A stretch of 64,000 nucleotides of DNA, taken from the NCBI RefSeq assembly GCF_014205055.1, contig NZ_JACHMS010000001.1:2666001-2730000 (forward strand), written 5' to 3'. Every line of letters starts with the position of its first letter. Position 1 is the first letter of the stretch. The stretch is from Streptomyces luteogriseus (GTDB taxonomy: Bacteria > Actinomycetota > Actinomycetes > Streptomycetales > Streptomycetaceae). A model generated the notes under the pieces. It did no database searches. It was not told the DNA's origin and was given only the letters and a program-made list of their open reading frames with translations. A program made the translations under genes and the position numbers. Below are positions 24,965 through 39,068 of this stretch, in pieces.

Positions 24965-27583
24965 CTACCGCATCAACAGCCCCGCAGCCGCGACCAGTTC
25001 TTCGGAGGGTCCGGCAACCAAGCCCAACTCCGCGCTGGACGCCAGCAGCCGATGCGCGGGAAGGATCCGCACCGTGTATCCGAAAGGCCCGGTGCGATCC
25101 AGCGACAAGGGCCCCTCGTACACCCAGCGCCCGTCCTGGTCGGGGGATCCCACCGGCTTCAGGGGGACGACCGTCGCGTCACCGATCCGGTCCTGCTCGT
25201 CCACCCGGCCGGAGACCACCTGCACCTCGATGTCGTCCGGACCGAGATCCCCGAGCCCGACCCGCACCCGCAGAGCGAGTGTCGTGCCGAGTTCCGCCAG
25301 GGCAGCCGAGGCCGACGTCTCCACGTGGTCGACCGTGACCCCCGGCCAGGCCGCCCGCACCCGCCCCTTCCACGCGGCGAGCTCCCGCGCGGACTCCGGC
25401 ACGAGCGAGCGGTGGGCGAGCGCCGCCGGCGCGTAGAGCCGCTCGACGTACTCGCGGACCATCCGCCCGGCCAGCACCTTCGGCCCGAGCAGGCTCAGCG
25501 TGTGCCGGACCATCTCGATCCAGCGGTCGGGCAGCCCGCTGCGCCCGCGCTCGTAGAAGCGGGGCGTCACCCGCTGCTCCAGCAGGTCGTACAGCGCCGC
25601 GGCCTCTATGTCGTCACGGTGGTCGGGATCCGTCCCCGCCCCGTCCGCCGTCGGGATCGCCCAGCCGAAGTCGGGCTGGAACCACTCGTCCCACCAGCCG
25701 TCGAGGACGGACAGGTTGAGGCAGCCGTTGAGCGCGGCCTTCATGCCGGAGGTGCCGCAGGCCTCCAGCGGCCTGAGCGGGTTGTTCAGCCAGATGTCGC
25801 AGCCGGGGTAGAGCTTCTGCGCCATCGCCATGCCGTAGTCCGGCAGGAACACGATCCGGTGCCGCACCCGCGGGTCGTCCGCGAACCGCACCAGCTCCTG
25901 CACCAGCCGCTTCCCGCCGTCGTCCGCGGGGTGCGCCTTGCCCGCCACGACGATCTGGACCGGCCGCTCGGGGTGCAGCAGCAGGTCCATCAGCCGGTCC
26001 CGGTCGCGCAGCATCAGTGTCAGGCGCTTGTACGAGGGCACGCGCCGGGCGAAGCCGATGGTGAGGACGTCCGGGTCGAGCACGCCGTCGATCCAGCCCA
26101 GCTCGGCCGAATGCGCGCCGCGCTGCCGCCAGGAGGCCCGCAGCCGCTCCCGCACCTCCTCGACGAGCTGCTCGCGCAGCACCCGCCGCAGGTCGAAGAT
26201 GTCCTGGTCGGGGATGTCGGCCACCGTGTCCCAGCGGTCCGAGCCGCCGACGGTCAGAGCGTCCTCGGCACGCTGCACACCGATCTGCTTCGCACCGAGC
26301 CGGAACACCTCGGGGGCGACCCAGGTGGGCGCGTGCACCCCGTTGGTCACGGAGGTGATCGGCACCTCGTCGGCGTCGAAGCCGGGCCACAGACCGGCGA
26401 ACATCTCGCGGCTGACGTTGCCGTGCAGCAGGGAGACACCGTTGGCGCGCTGGGCGAGGCGCAGGCCCATCACGGCCATGTTGAAGAGGTTGGGCTCCCC
26501 ACCCGGGTAGGTCTCCATGCCGAGCCTGAGAACGCGCTCGACGTCGATGCGGGGCAGCTCGGCGTCGGGTCCGAAGTGGCGGGCGACCAACTCGCGATCG
26601 AAGCGGTCGATACCGGCCGGGACGGGTGTGTGGGTGGTGAAGACGGTCCCGGCGCGGACCGACTCCAGCGCGGAGTCGAAGTCCAGCCCCTCGGCGCAGA
26701 GTTCGGCGATGCGCTCAAGGCCGAGGAACCCGGCGTGCCCCTCGTTGGTGTGGAACACCTCCGGCTCGGGGTGGCCGGTCAGCCGGCAGTACGTCCGTAC
26801 CGCCCGGACACCTCCTATGCCGAGGAGCATCTCCTGGAGCAGCCGGTGCTCGCTGCCGCCGCCGTAGAGCCGGTCGGTCACGCCGCGCTCGCCGAGGTCG
26901 TTCTCCTCGACGTCGGAGTCCAGCATCAGCAGCGGGACCCGGCCGACCTGCGCCAGCCAGATGCGGGCGTGCAGCTGCTTGCCGCCGGGCAGGGCGAGGG
27001 CCACCCGGGCGGGGGTGCCGTCGGGCTCCTCCAGCTGGACGACGGGCAGCTCGTTGGGGTCGAGGACCGGGTAGTGCTCCTGCTGCCAGCCGTCCCGGGA
27101 CAGGGTCTGGCGGAAGTAGCCGTGCCGGTAGAGCAGGCCGACGCCGATCAGCGGGACGCCGAGGTCGCTGGCCGCCTTGAGGTGGTCGCCGGCCAGGATG
27201 CCGAGGCCGCCGGAGTACTGGGGCAGAGCGGCCGTGATGCCGAACTCGGGTGAGAAGTAGGCGATCGCGGCGGGCAGTTCCTCGGGCTGGGTCTGGTACC
27301 AGCGCTCGCCGGTCGTGTAGTCGCGCAGATCGTCCGCGACCGCGGCGAGGCGGCGCAGGAACGAGTCGTCCCCGGCGAGCTCCGCCAGTCGCGCGGGCGG
27401 CACGCTGCCGAGCAGCCGGACGGGGTCGCCGCCCGAGGCGGCCCACCGCTCGGGGTCGACCGACCGGAACAGGTCACGGGTCTCCGCGTGCCACGACCAG
27501 CGCAGGTTGCGGGCCAGATCACCGATCGGCCGGAGGGGGTCGGGGAGAACGGGTCGGACGGTGAATCGACGGATCGCCTTCAC
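24965..27583 (-). CDS. glgP: Alpha-glucan (glycogen/maltodextrin) phosphorylase
   Basis: 872 residues of glycosyltransferase family 35. An N-terminal DUF3417-type region (VLPDPLRPIGDLARNLRWSW) marks the actinobacterial/archaeal subtype. The PLP-binding segment is EACGTSGMKAALNG, preceded by LNNPLRPLEA. It cleaves terminal alpha-1,4-glucose with phosphate to give glucose-1-phosphate. GTG 27583 (VKAIRRFTVRP) has GAGGTGG before it and matches the start of homologues; the open frame continues upstream only by chance. It is transcribed towards the DUF1990 gene and away from the subtilisin gene. With GlgX it would break down the polymer made by the GlgE pathway genes 1.7 kb further on. Confidence 0.95.
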   Translation of the reverse strand: MKAIRRFTVRPVLPDPLRPIGDLARNLRWSWHAETRDLFRSVDPERWAASGGDPVRLLGSVPPARLAELAGDDSFLRRLAAVADDLRDYTTGERWYQTQPEELPAAIAYFSPEFGITAALPQYSGGLGILAGDHLKAASDLGVPLIGVGLLYRHGYFRQTLSRDGWQQEHYPVLDPNELPVVQLEEPDGTPARVALALPGGKQLHARIWLAQVGRVPLLMLDSDVEENDLGERGVTDRLYGGGSEHRLLQEMLLGIGGVRAVRTYCRLTGHPEPEVFHTNEGHAGFLGLERIAELCAEGLDFDSALESVRAGTVFTTHTPVPAGIDRFDRELVARHFGPDAELPRIDVERVLRLGMETYPGGEPNLFNMAVMGLRLAQRANGVSLLHGNVSREMFAGLWPGFDADEVPITSVTNGVHAPTWVAPEVFRLGAKQIGVQRAEDALTVGGSDRWDTVADIPDQDIFDLRRVLREQLVEEVRERLRASWRQRGAHSAELGWIDGVLDPDVLTIGFARRVPSYKRLTLMLRDRDRLMDLLLHPERPVQIVVAGKAHPADDGGKRLVQELVRFADDPRVRHRIVFLPDYGMAMAQKLYPGCDIWLNNPLRPLEACGTSGMKAALNGCLNLSVLDGWWDEWFQPDFGWAIPTADGAGTDPDHRDDIEAAALYDLLEQRVTPRFYERGRSGLPDRWIEMVRHTLSLLGPKVLAGRMVREYVERLYAPAALAHRSLVPESARELAAWKGRVRAAWPGVTVDHVETSASAALAELGTTLALRVRVGLGDLGPDDIEVQVVSGRVDEQDRIGDATVVPLKPVGSPDQDGRWVYEGPLSLDRTGPFGYTVRILPAHRLLASSAELGLVAGPSEELVAAAGLLMR

Positions 27584-27859
27584 GGGTTCCACCTCGGCGC
27601 GTTCGCTGGATTTCGCAGGGCTTCGACGACGTCTCCTACGACAGTACCGGCGTCGACGCCCCCGCCGCTGAGGCTCCGCCACCCGCCCCCCGATCGGCCT
27701 GAACAGCACCATCGGCGGATATGGCCGATTCCGCACCCATAGGCGTCCTTGTGGTGCTTCACACGTCACGAGAGGCTGCCTCTGGCGTACCGGCCCGCGC
27801 CCGCCGCACGCGGCGCCGCGCGGCGGCCGTACGCCGAGTCGAGGAGGGGAACTCGGACC

Positions 27860-29062
27860 ATGGCTCGGACGCGCGAGCGACGTCTGCGCCGGACGGGGGG
27901 CCTGACGGCGGCGATCTGCGCCGCGGCGTTTTCGGCCACCACCCTGCCCGCGCACGCCGTACCGGAGGGGCGCATACTCGGCGCCGGTTCACCCGGCTCC
28001 GTGCACGGAAGTTACCTGGTGACACTGGAGGAGGGCATGCGGGCCCGGTCGGCGGCCGGAAAGGGCCTCGCCGAACAGTACGGGGCGAAGATCAGCCATA
28101 CCTACGGCGCGGTCCTGAACGGCTACGCGGTCCGGGCGGGCGGGAGACAGGCCGCGCGGCTGGCCGCCGACCCCCGGGTCGCCTCGGTCGCCCAGGACAC
28201 CCGCGTACGGCTCGACGGCACCCAGCGGAACCCGCCGTCCTGGGGGCTCGACCGGGTCGACCAGCACAAGCCGCCGCTGGACCGGAGCTACACCTGGCCC
28301 CGGTCGGCCGGCGCGGTGGTGACGGTGTACGTGATCGACACCGGCGTCCGGACCACCCATGAGGACTTCGCCGACCGGGCGGGCCACGGCTGGGACTTCG
28401 TCGGGAACGACCGGGTGGCCTCGGACGGCAACGGCCACGGCACCCACGTCGCCGGCACGGTCGCCGGGACGTCCTACGGCGTCGCGAAGCGGGCCCGGAT
28501 CGTCTCCGTGCGCGTCCTCGACGCCGCGGGCGGGGGCACCACGGCCCGGGTGATCGCCGGGATCGACTGGGTGACCCGGCACGCGAGGAAGCCCGCGGTC
28601 GCCAACCTCAGCCTGGGCGGCCCGCGCAACGACCGGCTGGACGCGGCCGTACGCGCCTCCATCGCCTCCGGCGTCACCTACACGGTCGCCGCGGGCAACG
28701 ACGGCAGGCCGGCCGGCCTGTACTCCCCGGGCGGCGTCAAGCAGGCCGTCACGGTCGGCGCGACCGACCGGAGGGATACAAAACCGGCCTTCTCCAACCA
28801 CGGTCCGGCCCTCGATCTGTTCGCCCCGGGCGCCGGGATCACCTCCGCGTCCGCCGCGAGCGACACGGCACGGGCCACCTTTTCGGGTACGTCGATGGCG
28901 TCCCCGCACGCCGCGGGCGCCGCCGCGCTCTATTTGGCCGATCATCCGAAAGCCACTCCGGCCCAGGTCGGGGCGGTCCTGACCACCACCGCGGAGACCG
29001 GGAAGGTCTCCGGCCGGGGCATCGGTTCGCCGGACAAATTACTGCGGGTGCCGCGCGCGTAG
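27860..29062 (+). CDS. Secreted subtilisin-like serine protease (S8), TTA-containing
   Basis: 400 residues. The signal peptide (about 1-32, with an Arg-rich start and ending LPAHAV) is followed by an I9 propeptide (GSYLVTLEEGMRARS onward) and the catalytic domain. The triad is D160 (VIDTGV), H193 (GHGTHVAGT) and S345 (GTSMASPHAAG). It is an aqualysin/proteinase K-type extracellular protease without C-terminal extension. Codon 394 is TTA (29039-29041), the only in-frame TTA I found in the window, so translation should need the bldA leucyl-tRNA. ATG 27860 is preceded by GAGGAGGGGA. Divergent from glgP, 276 bp away. Confidence 0.92.
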   Translation: MARTRERRLRRTGGLTAAICAAAFSATTLPAHAVPEGRILGAGSPGSVHGSYLVTLEEGMRARSAAGKGLAEQYGAKISHTYGAVLNGYAVRAGGRQAARLAADPRVASVAQDTRVRLDGTQRNPPSWGLDRVDQHKPPLDRSYTWPRSAGAVVTVYVIDTGVRTTHEDFADRAGHGWDFVGNDRVASDGNGHGTHVAGTVAGTSYGVAKRARIVSVRVLDAAGGGTTARVIAGIDWVTRHARKPAVANLSLGGPRNDRLDAAVRASIASGVTYTVAAGNDGRPAGLYSPGGVKQAVTVGATDRRDTKPAFSNHGPALDLFAPGAGITSASAASDTARATFSGTSMASPHAAGAAALYLADHPKATPAQVGAVLTTTAETGKVSGRGIGSPDKLLRVPRA

Positions 29063-29277
29063 GACGAAGGAGCAGCCATGCCAGGGGGCCGGCCTCGTCC
29101 GTCGCGGACGAGGCCGGTCTTGTGTGTCGACATACGCGTGAGTAGTTAACAACGTGCCGGATTGCCCACCCGAATAGGGTGGGAAGGCTCCAGCGGGTAC
29201 CCCTCTCAGGAGCACCATGCAGGACCCACCTCCCCACAGACATCCGCCTACCCACGTTGACGCGGACAGGAGCGGTC

Positions 29278-31397
29278 ATGCCCGCCAAGCACCATTCGCC
29301 AGCACCCCCCAGCCGCCGCGCCACCGGGGCGCGCGCACCCGGCGGCGAAGCACGCCCCGCGCGCCCGGCCGACGCCGGTCCACCGGCCTCGCCGCCACCA
29401 CCCGATCACGACGCGACCGCCGTGGGGCGCATACCCGTACTGGATGTCCGCCCGGTGGTCCAGCGCGGCCGCCGGCCGGCCAAGGCCGTCACCGGCGAGA
29501 GCTTCGAGATCTCGGCGACCGTGTTCCGGGAGGGGCACGACGCGGTGGCCGCCAATGTCGTCCTGAAGGATCCCGAGGGCCGTCCGGGCCCGTGGACGCC
29601 GATGCGCGAGCTCGCCCCGGGGACGGACCGGTGGGGTGCGACGGTCACCGCCGGGGAACCCGGCCTGTGGACGTTCACCGTCGAGGCATGGGGGGACCCG
29701 GTCAGCACCTGGCGCCACCACGCCGAGATCAAGATCCCGGCGGGCATGGACACGGACGTCGTCCTGGAGGAGGGCGCGCGTCTGTACGAGCGGGCGGCCG
29801 CGGGCGTGCCCGAGGAGGAGGGACTGCGCGACGTGATCCTCACCGCCGTCGACGCCCTGCGGGACGAGGACCGCCCTGCGGCGGCTCGTCTGGCGGCGGC
29901 GCTGACGCCGGAGGTGGACGCGGTCCTGGACCGGCATCCGCTGCGGGACCTGGTCACCAGCAGCGAGCCGCTGCCGCTCCTGGTGGAGCGGGAGCGGGCC
30001 CTGTACGGCTCGTGGTACGAGTTCTTCCCGCGGTCGGAGGGCACCCCCGAGCAGCCCCACGGCACCTTCCGCACCGCCGCCCGCCGGTTGCCGGCGATCG
30101 CGGCGATGGGTTTCGACGTGGTCTACCTGCCGCCGATCCACCCCATCGGCACCACCTTCCGCAAGGGCAAGAACAACACCCTCTCCCCCGGCCCGGACGA
30201 TGTCGGCGTGCCCTGGGCGATCGGCTCGCCGGAGGGCGGGCACGACGCCGTGCACCCCGATCTGGGCACCCTGGAGGACTTCGTCCGCTTCGTCGGGCGG
30301 GCCCGGGAGCTGGGCATGGAGGTGGCGCTGGACTTCGCGTTGCAGTGCTCCCCGGACCATCCCTGGGTGCAGAAGCACCCCGAGTGGTTCCACCACCGCC
30401 CCGACGGCACCATCGCCTACGCGGAGAACCCGCCGAAGAAGTACCAGGACATCTACCCCATCGCCTTCGACGCCGACATGGACGGCCTGGTCGCCGAGAC
30501 GGTGCGGGTGCTGCGGCACTGGATGGACGCCGGGGTGCGGATCTTCCGGGTGGACAACCCGCACACCAAGCCGGTCGTGTTCTGGGAGCGGGTCATCGGG
30601 GAGGTCAACCGCACCGACCCGGACGTGATCTTCCTGGCCGAGGCGTTCACCCGGCCGGCGATGATGCACACCCTGGCCCAGATCGGCTTCCAGCAGTCCT
30701 ACACCTACTTCACCTGGCGCAACTCCAAAGAGGAGCTGACCGAGTACCTGACGGAGCTGTCGGGTGAGGCCGCCTCCTACATGCGGCCCAACTTCTTCCC
30801 CAACACCCCCGACATCCTGCACGCCTACCTCCAGCACGGCGGACGGCCCGCCTTCGAGGTCCGGGCCGTGCTCGCCGCGACGCTGTCACCGTCCTGGGGC
30901 ATCTACTCCGGCTACGAACTGTGCGAGAACACCCCGCTGCGAGAAGGCAGCGAGGAGTACCTCGACTCGGAGAAGTACCAGCTCAGGCACCGCGACTGGG
31001 AACGCGCCGAACGCGAGGGCCGCTCCCTCGCCCCACTGCTCACCCGGCTCAACACCGTCCGGCGGCAGAACCCCGCCCTCCAGCAGTTGCGCGACCTGCA
31101 CTTCCACCACGCCGACCAGGAGGCGGTGATCGCCTACTCGAAGCGGAAGGGTTCGAACACGGTTCTGGTGGTCGCCAACCTCGACCCCCACCACACCCAG
31201 GAGGCCACGGTCTCGTTGGACATGCCGCAACTCGGCCTGGACTGGCACGAGTCGGTGCCGGTGCGCGACGAGCTCACCGGCGAGACCTACCACTGGGGCA
31301 GGGCCAACTATGTGCGCCTCGAACCGGGCCACCGGCCCGCGCACGTCTTCACGGTCCTGCGACCGTCCACCCCGGAGATCGGAGGGTCACCCACAAC

Positions 31398-31401
<4 letters not shown>
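29278..31401 (+). CDS. glgE: Alpha-1,4-glucan:maltose-1-phosphate maltosyltransferase
   Basis: 707 residues of GH13_3. After a Pro/Ala-rich leader of about 50 residues come an N-terminal beta domain ([21 protein letters not shown]), the catalytic barrel and a C-terminal beta domain. The nucleophile is D426 ([11 protein letters not shown]) and the acid/base E455 (FLAEAFTRP). The sequence matches what I recall of S. coelicolor GlgE-I almost throughout, apart from a longer leader. GlgE transfers maltosyl units from maltose-1-phosphate to growing alpha-1,4-glucan. ATG 29278 follows AGGAG; GTG 29179 is in frame but lacks such a box. TreS is coupled by a 4-nt overlap. Confidence 0.95.
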
Positions 31402-33097
<1,696 letters not shown>

Positions 33098-33098
<1 letters not shown>

Positions 33099-33127
33099 GG
33101 CCTGAAAAGGCCTGTTGAGGCCTGACC
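33098..33127. repeat. Three 10-bp tandem repeats at the treS stop
   Basis: AGGCCTG recurs at 33098, 33108 and 33118 in the 10-bp units AGGCCTGAAA, AGGCCTGTTG and AGGCCTGACC. The first begins at the last base of the treS stop codon. Confidence 0.7.
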
Positions 33128-33152
33128 CGCGGGGTGGGCCGCAAACCCCGGC

Positions 33153-33177
33153 GGCGGGGCGTTTCCTCCGCCCCGCC
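33153..33177 (+). terminator. Hairpin between treS and mak
   Basis: GGCGGGGCG (33153-33161) and CGCCCCGCC (33169-33177) form a 9-bp stem with a 7-nt loop, about 55 nt after treS. It may end or weaken the glgE-treS transcript before mak. Confidence 0.6.
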
Positions 33178-33290
33178 CGGGGCACGCATCAGTAACACCC
33201 CGCCCACCCGCGTGAGCCGGAGGGGCGCCGCCCGGGGCCGGCTGCAGGCACCCGGAGGCGCACCAAGAATGGGTGAAAGGACGCGACGCC

Positions 33291-34733
33291 ATGTCGGAAG
33301 CCGTCACACGCACCGTCACCACCCCGCCCGGCCTCCTTGCCTCCCTCGACCCGTTGCTGCGGGAGTGGCTGCCGCGGCAGCGCTGGTTCGCGGGCAAGGG
33401 GCGGCCGGTCACCGGGTTCACGCTGGTCGAGGCCACCGAGCTGCTCCCGGCCACGTCCAAGCTGGGCCTGTACCACCTGCTCGTCCGCGCCCATCAGCCC
33501 GCCGTGCCGTCCCACGGGGCGCCCGGCCACCCCGGTGACTGCTACCAGCTGCTGATAGGCGTGCGCGAGGCGCTGCCGCCTCGGCTGGCGCCCGCGCTCA
33601 TCGGACACGTGCCGACGGGACCGCTCGCCGGGCGGACGGTCTACGACGCCCTGCACGACACCAGGCCGTCCGAGCTGCTCCTGGAGGCCCTGCGCACCCG
33701 GGGCCGCATCGGCAGGCTCCGCTTCGACCGGGACCCCGGCCAGGACATCCGCTCGGGTCTGGTGGCGCGCGTGGTGACCGCCGAGCAGTCCAACTCGTCC
33801 ATCGTCTACGGAGATACGTTCATCCTGAAGCTGCTCCGCCGGATCGTGCCCGGGGTCAACCCCGATCTGGAGCTGCCGCTCGCGCTGGCCCGCGAGGGCT
33901 GCCCCCGGGTGCCCGCGCCGACGGCCTGGATGGTCGCGGACATCGCCCCCGCCGCGGACCCGGTCGTCTCGGGGGGTCCGGCGGACCCGGCGGGCCAGCC
34001 GTACGTCCTGGGGGTGCTGCAGCCGTTCCTGCAGGGCGCCTCCGACGGCTGGGAGCTGGCCTTGCGCGAGCTGGCCAAGGGTGAGGACTTCGGCGCCGCG
34101 GCGCGGGCACTGGGGCGGGCCACCGCCGAGGTGCACACCGCGCTGGCCCGGGCGTTGCCGACCGTCACACTCGGTCACATGCAGCTCCAGCTCATGGTCG
34201 ACGGCATGATCGAGCGGCTGGACGCGGCCGTCCAGGCGGTGGCCGCGCTGCGGCCGTACGCCGACGGGCTGCGCTCCGCGTTCACGGCGCTGGGCGATCT
34301 GGCCGCCGAGGGCCGCACGTGGACCGCGCAGCGGGTGCACGGCGATCTGCACCTCGGGCAGTGCCTGCGTTCGCCGTCCGGCGAGTGGTGGCTGATCGAC
34401 TTCGAGGGCGAGCCGGCCCGGCCGCTGGCAGAGCGCCGCATGCCGCAGCCCGCCGTGCGGGACGTCGCCGGCATGCTGCGGTCCTTCGACTACGCGGCGC
34501 GCTCGGCCGATCCGCCCCAGCCGGACTGGGCCGAGACCTGCCGCTCCGCGTACTGCGCCGGCTACGCGGAGGCCTCCGGCCGCGATCCGCGCACCGACCC
34601 GGTGCTGCTGCGGGCCTACGAGACCGACAAGGCGATCTACGAGGTGGTGTACGAGGCCCGGCACCGCCCCGACTGGCTGCCGGTGCCCCTGGCCGCCATA
34701 GACCGGCTCGCCTCGACCGGCCACCTGACCTGA
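33291..34733 (+). CDS. mak: Maltokinase (Pep2 type)
   Basis: 480 residues. The N-lobe contains [18 protein letters not shown], the typical maltokinase opening. The C-lobe is of the aminoglycoside-phosphotransferase fold, with the catalytic loop [11 protein letters not shown] and the metal motif [10 protein letters not shown], where the DFE Asp binds Mg2+. It phosphorylates maltose with ATP to alpha-maltose-1-phosphate, the GlgE donor. In S. coelicolor this gene is called pep2. ATG 33291 follows AAAGGA. It lies 193 bp after treS and 31 bp before glgB, in the same direction. Confidence 0.92.
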   Translation: MSEAVTRTVTTPPGLLASLDPLLREWLPRQRWFAGKGRPVTGFTLVEATELLPATSKLGLYHLLVRAHQPAVPSHGAPGHPGDCYQLLIGVREALPPRLAPALIGHVPTGPLAGRTVYDALHDTRPSELLLEALRTRGRIGRLRFDRDPGQDIRSGLVARVVTAEQSNSSIVYGDTFILKLLRRIVPGVNPDLELPLALAREGCPRVPAPTAWMVADIAPAADPVVSGGPADPAGQPYVLGVLQPFLQGASDGWELALRELAKGEDFGAAARALGRATAEVHTALARALPTVTLGHMQLQLMVDGMIERLDAAVQAVAALRPYADGLRSAFTALGDLAAEGRTWTAQRVHGDLHLGQCLRSPSGEWWLIDFEGEPARPLAERRMPQPAVRDVAGMLRSFDYAARSADPPQPDWAETCRSAYCAGYAEASGRDPRTDPVLLRAYETDKAIYEVVYEARHRPDWLPVPLAAIDRLASTGHLT

Positions 34734-34764
34734 CCGACCACCCCTCGCCCTGGAGGCTCCGCCC

Positions 34765-37749
<2,985 letters not shown>

Positions 37750-37797
37750 GAGGCCGGGCACGCGACAGGGAGCCCAGGGAGCGTTGTCGGGGGCGGC

Positions 37798-38286
37798 TCA
37801 TCCCGCCGCTCCCGTCAGCGCGTGCGCGATGTGGTCGGCGAGCGGGAACAGCCAGTCGCCCCGCGCGTTGCCGAGCAGGTGGTCGCCGTGCGGTACCGAC
37901 AGGTGGGTGCCGTGCGGTGCGAGGCGGGCGAGCGGCTCGCCGTTCGTCACGCCGGGGATGACGTCCCGGCCGCCGTCCACGACCAGCAGCGGGGCCGTGA
38001 TGCGCGGTGTCAGGCCGGCGAGATCCACCGGGCGGGCGAAGGCACGGGCGGCATCGACCCCTCCGGCCCGCTCGGTCATGATGTCCCGCACGGGCGGGGG
38101 CAGTTCGGCCCAGTCGAGGCGGAAGGGGCCGCTGACGGTGGCGACGGCCGCCACGCGCGGCTCCAGTGCCGCCGTCCGCGCCGCGTAGTAGCCGCCCAGG
38201 CTGAGACCGACGAGCCCGACGCGAGCGACGCCGAGTGCGTCGACGACCCGGCCGACGACCCGCTCGTAGTCCGGCGTGAGGGTGGT
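37798..38286 (-). pseudogene. Alpha/beta-hydrolase, C-terminal fragment
   Basis: About 163 residues, with nucleophile elbow GLVGLSLGGYYAARTAALEP, then ITAPLLVVDGGRDVIPG and VPHGDHLLGN. These supply the Ser, Asp and His of an alpha/beta hydrolase (FrsA or dienelactone-hydrolase-like). Homologues have a further N-terminal half; here sequence of that type stops near 38286, and no ATG or GTG lies close to the break. The frame stays open to a GTG near 38464, but the encoded residues are not hydrolase-like. I read it as a 5'-truncated gene, although translation from the distant GTG is possible. Confidence 0.6.
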
Positions 38287-38497
38287 CGTGGCCGTGAGGG
38301 CGCCCCGGCGCCTTCGCCGCGCAGGCGGGACGGAGTCGATGGCTGGAGTACGACCCGGCGCGCGACTGGCTGCCCGAACCACCCGGCAATCCGACCGCGG
38401 GCGAGCCGGGTCGAGCTCTTCCTCCTGTGACACGGCTGTGGCCGGAGGAGTGGCCTCCGTCACAGCCCGGCCGGTCCGGTCCTGGTGGGGTGGCCCC
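38287..38497. other. Intergenic region upstream of the small membrane protein operon
   Basis: About 210 bp holding the broken end of the hydrolase fragment. A short plus-strand stretch near 38340-38410 reads WLEYDPARDWLPEPPGNP with good codon bias at first and then loses it, perhaps the relic of another gene. No clear promoter motif. Confidence 0.35.
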
Positions 38498-38623
38498 ATG
38501 GATGACACCCCGCCCGTCTCGCCGGGTCCGCCGAGGCCGGTGCAGCCGCCGCGCCGGGCGGCGGCCACGACCGCGTGGGGTGCGACCGAACCGCGTGCCC
38601 GCAAGGCCGCGACGGCGTCATGA
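38498..38623 (+). CDS. Possible 41-residue Pro/Ala-rich small protein
   Basis: ATG 38498 opens a 41-codon frame (MDDTPPVSPGPPRPVQPP, then an Arg/Ala-rich end) that stops at 38621-38623. The ATG has GGTGGGGTGG 6 nt before it, and the stop overlaps the next gene's ATG as ATGA, the usual form of translational coupling in this window. There is no recognised family. It could be a genuine leader peptide for the membrane protein or a chance frame. Confidence 0.4.
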   Translation: MDDTPPVSPGPPRPVQPPRRAAATTAWGATEPRARKAATAS

Positions 38624-39030
38624 CGCTGCTCCCGGTGTTCGTCGGGCTCGTGGTCGGGTGGGTCGCGCTGCGGGGGCTGCTGGCGCATCCGCTGCTGCCG
38701 CTGTGGGTGCGGACGGCGGTCTTCTGGTCGGTGCCGCTCTGCGCCGCCACCTGGCTGGTCATCATGACGGCGGACGACGCCTTCCTGTTCCCGGACACCG
38801 CCCCCTGCCCCAGGGAGCCTTACCGGGAGGGCGTCATCGGGAACGGGAAGGTGACGGGGGTCTCCACGCCGTTCCCGCCGCGGGCCTACTGCGTCTGGGA
38901 GGACGGCACCGTCTACGACCTCGCGCCCGGGGCCGAGTTCCTGTTCTGGGTCTTCTTCGCCCTGACGGTCGTACCGCTCGCGGCCGGGCTGTGGCACGCC
39001 CTGCGGGATCCGAGGTCGCTCCTGCGGTAG
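38620..39030 (+). CDS. Small membrane protein of unknown function
   Basis: 136 residues. Two hydrophobic segments at the N-terminus (LLPVFVGLVVGWVALRGLL and VFWSVPLCAATWLVIM) and one near the C-terminus (FLFWVFFALTVVPLAAGLW) enclose a polar loop of about 50 residues containing two Cys (APCPREP and AYCVWEDG), which could form a disulfide outside the cell. I do not recognise the family. ATG 38620 overlaps the preceding small frame. It is convergent with the helD-like gene. Confidence 0.6.
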   Translation: MTLLPVFVGLVVGWVALRGLLAHPLLPLWVRTAVFWSVPLCAATWLVIMTADDAFLFPDTAPCPREPYREGVIGNGKVTGVSTPFPPRAYCVWEDGTVYDLAPGAEFLFWVFFALTVVPLAAGLWHALRDPRSLLR

Positions 39031-39068
39031 GCGGGGCCCCGTACCCGGCCGGGTACGGGGCCGCTCCG

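Noticed and set aside
24845..27253. 802-codon plus-strand frame over glgP
   Set aside because: Antisense to GlgP and rich in His, Arg, Gln, Val and Pro with no domain. High-GC antisense strands lack stop codons, so long false frames are expected.
29217..30767. ATG 29217 with a good AGGAG box opening a long frame over glgE
   Set aside because: It is out of frame with GlgE, gives a low-complexity Arg/Gly/Pro protein, and overlaps the well-supported enzyme. The box may be chance; GlgE has its own box at ATG 29278.
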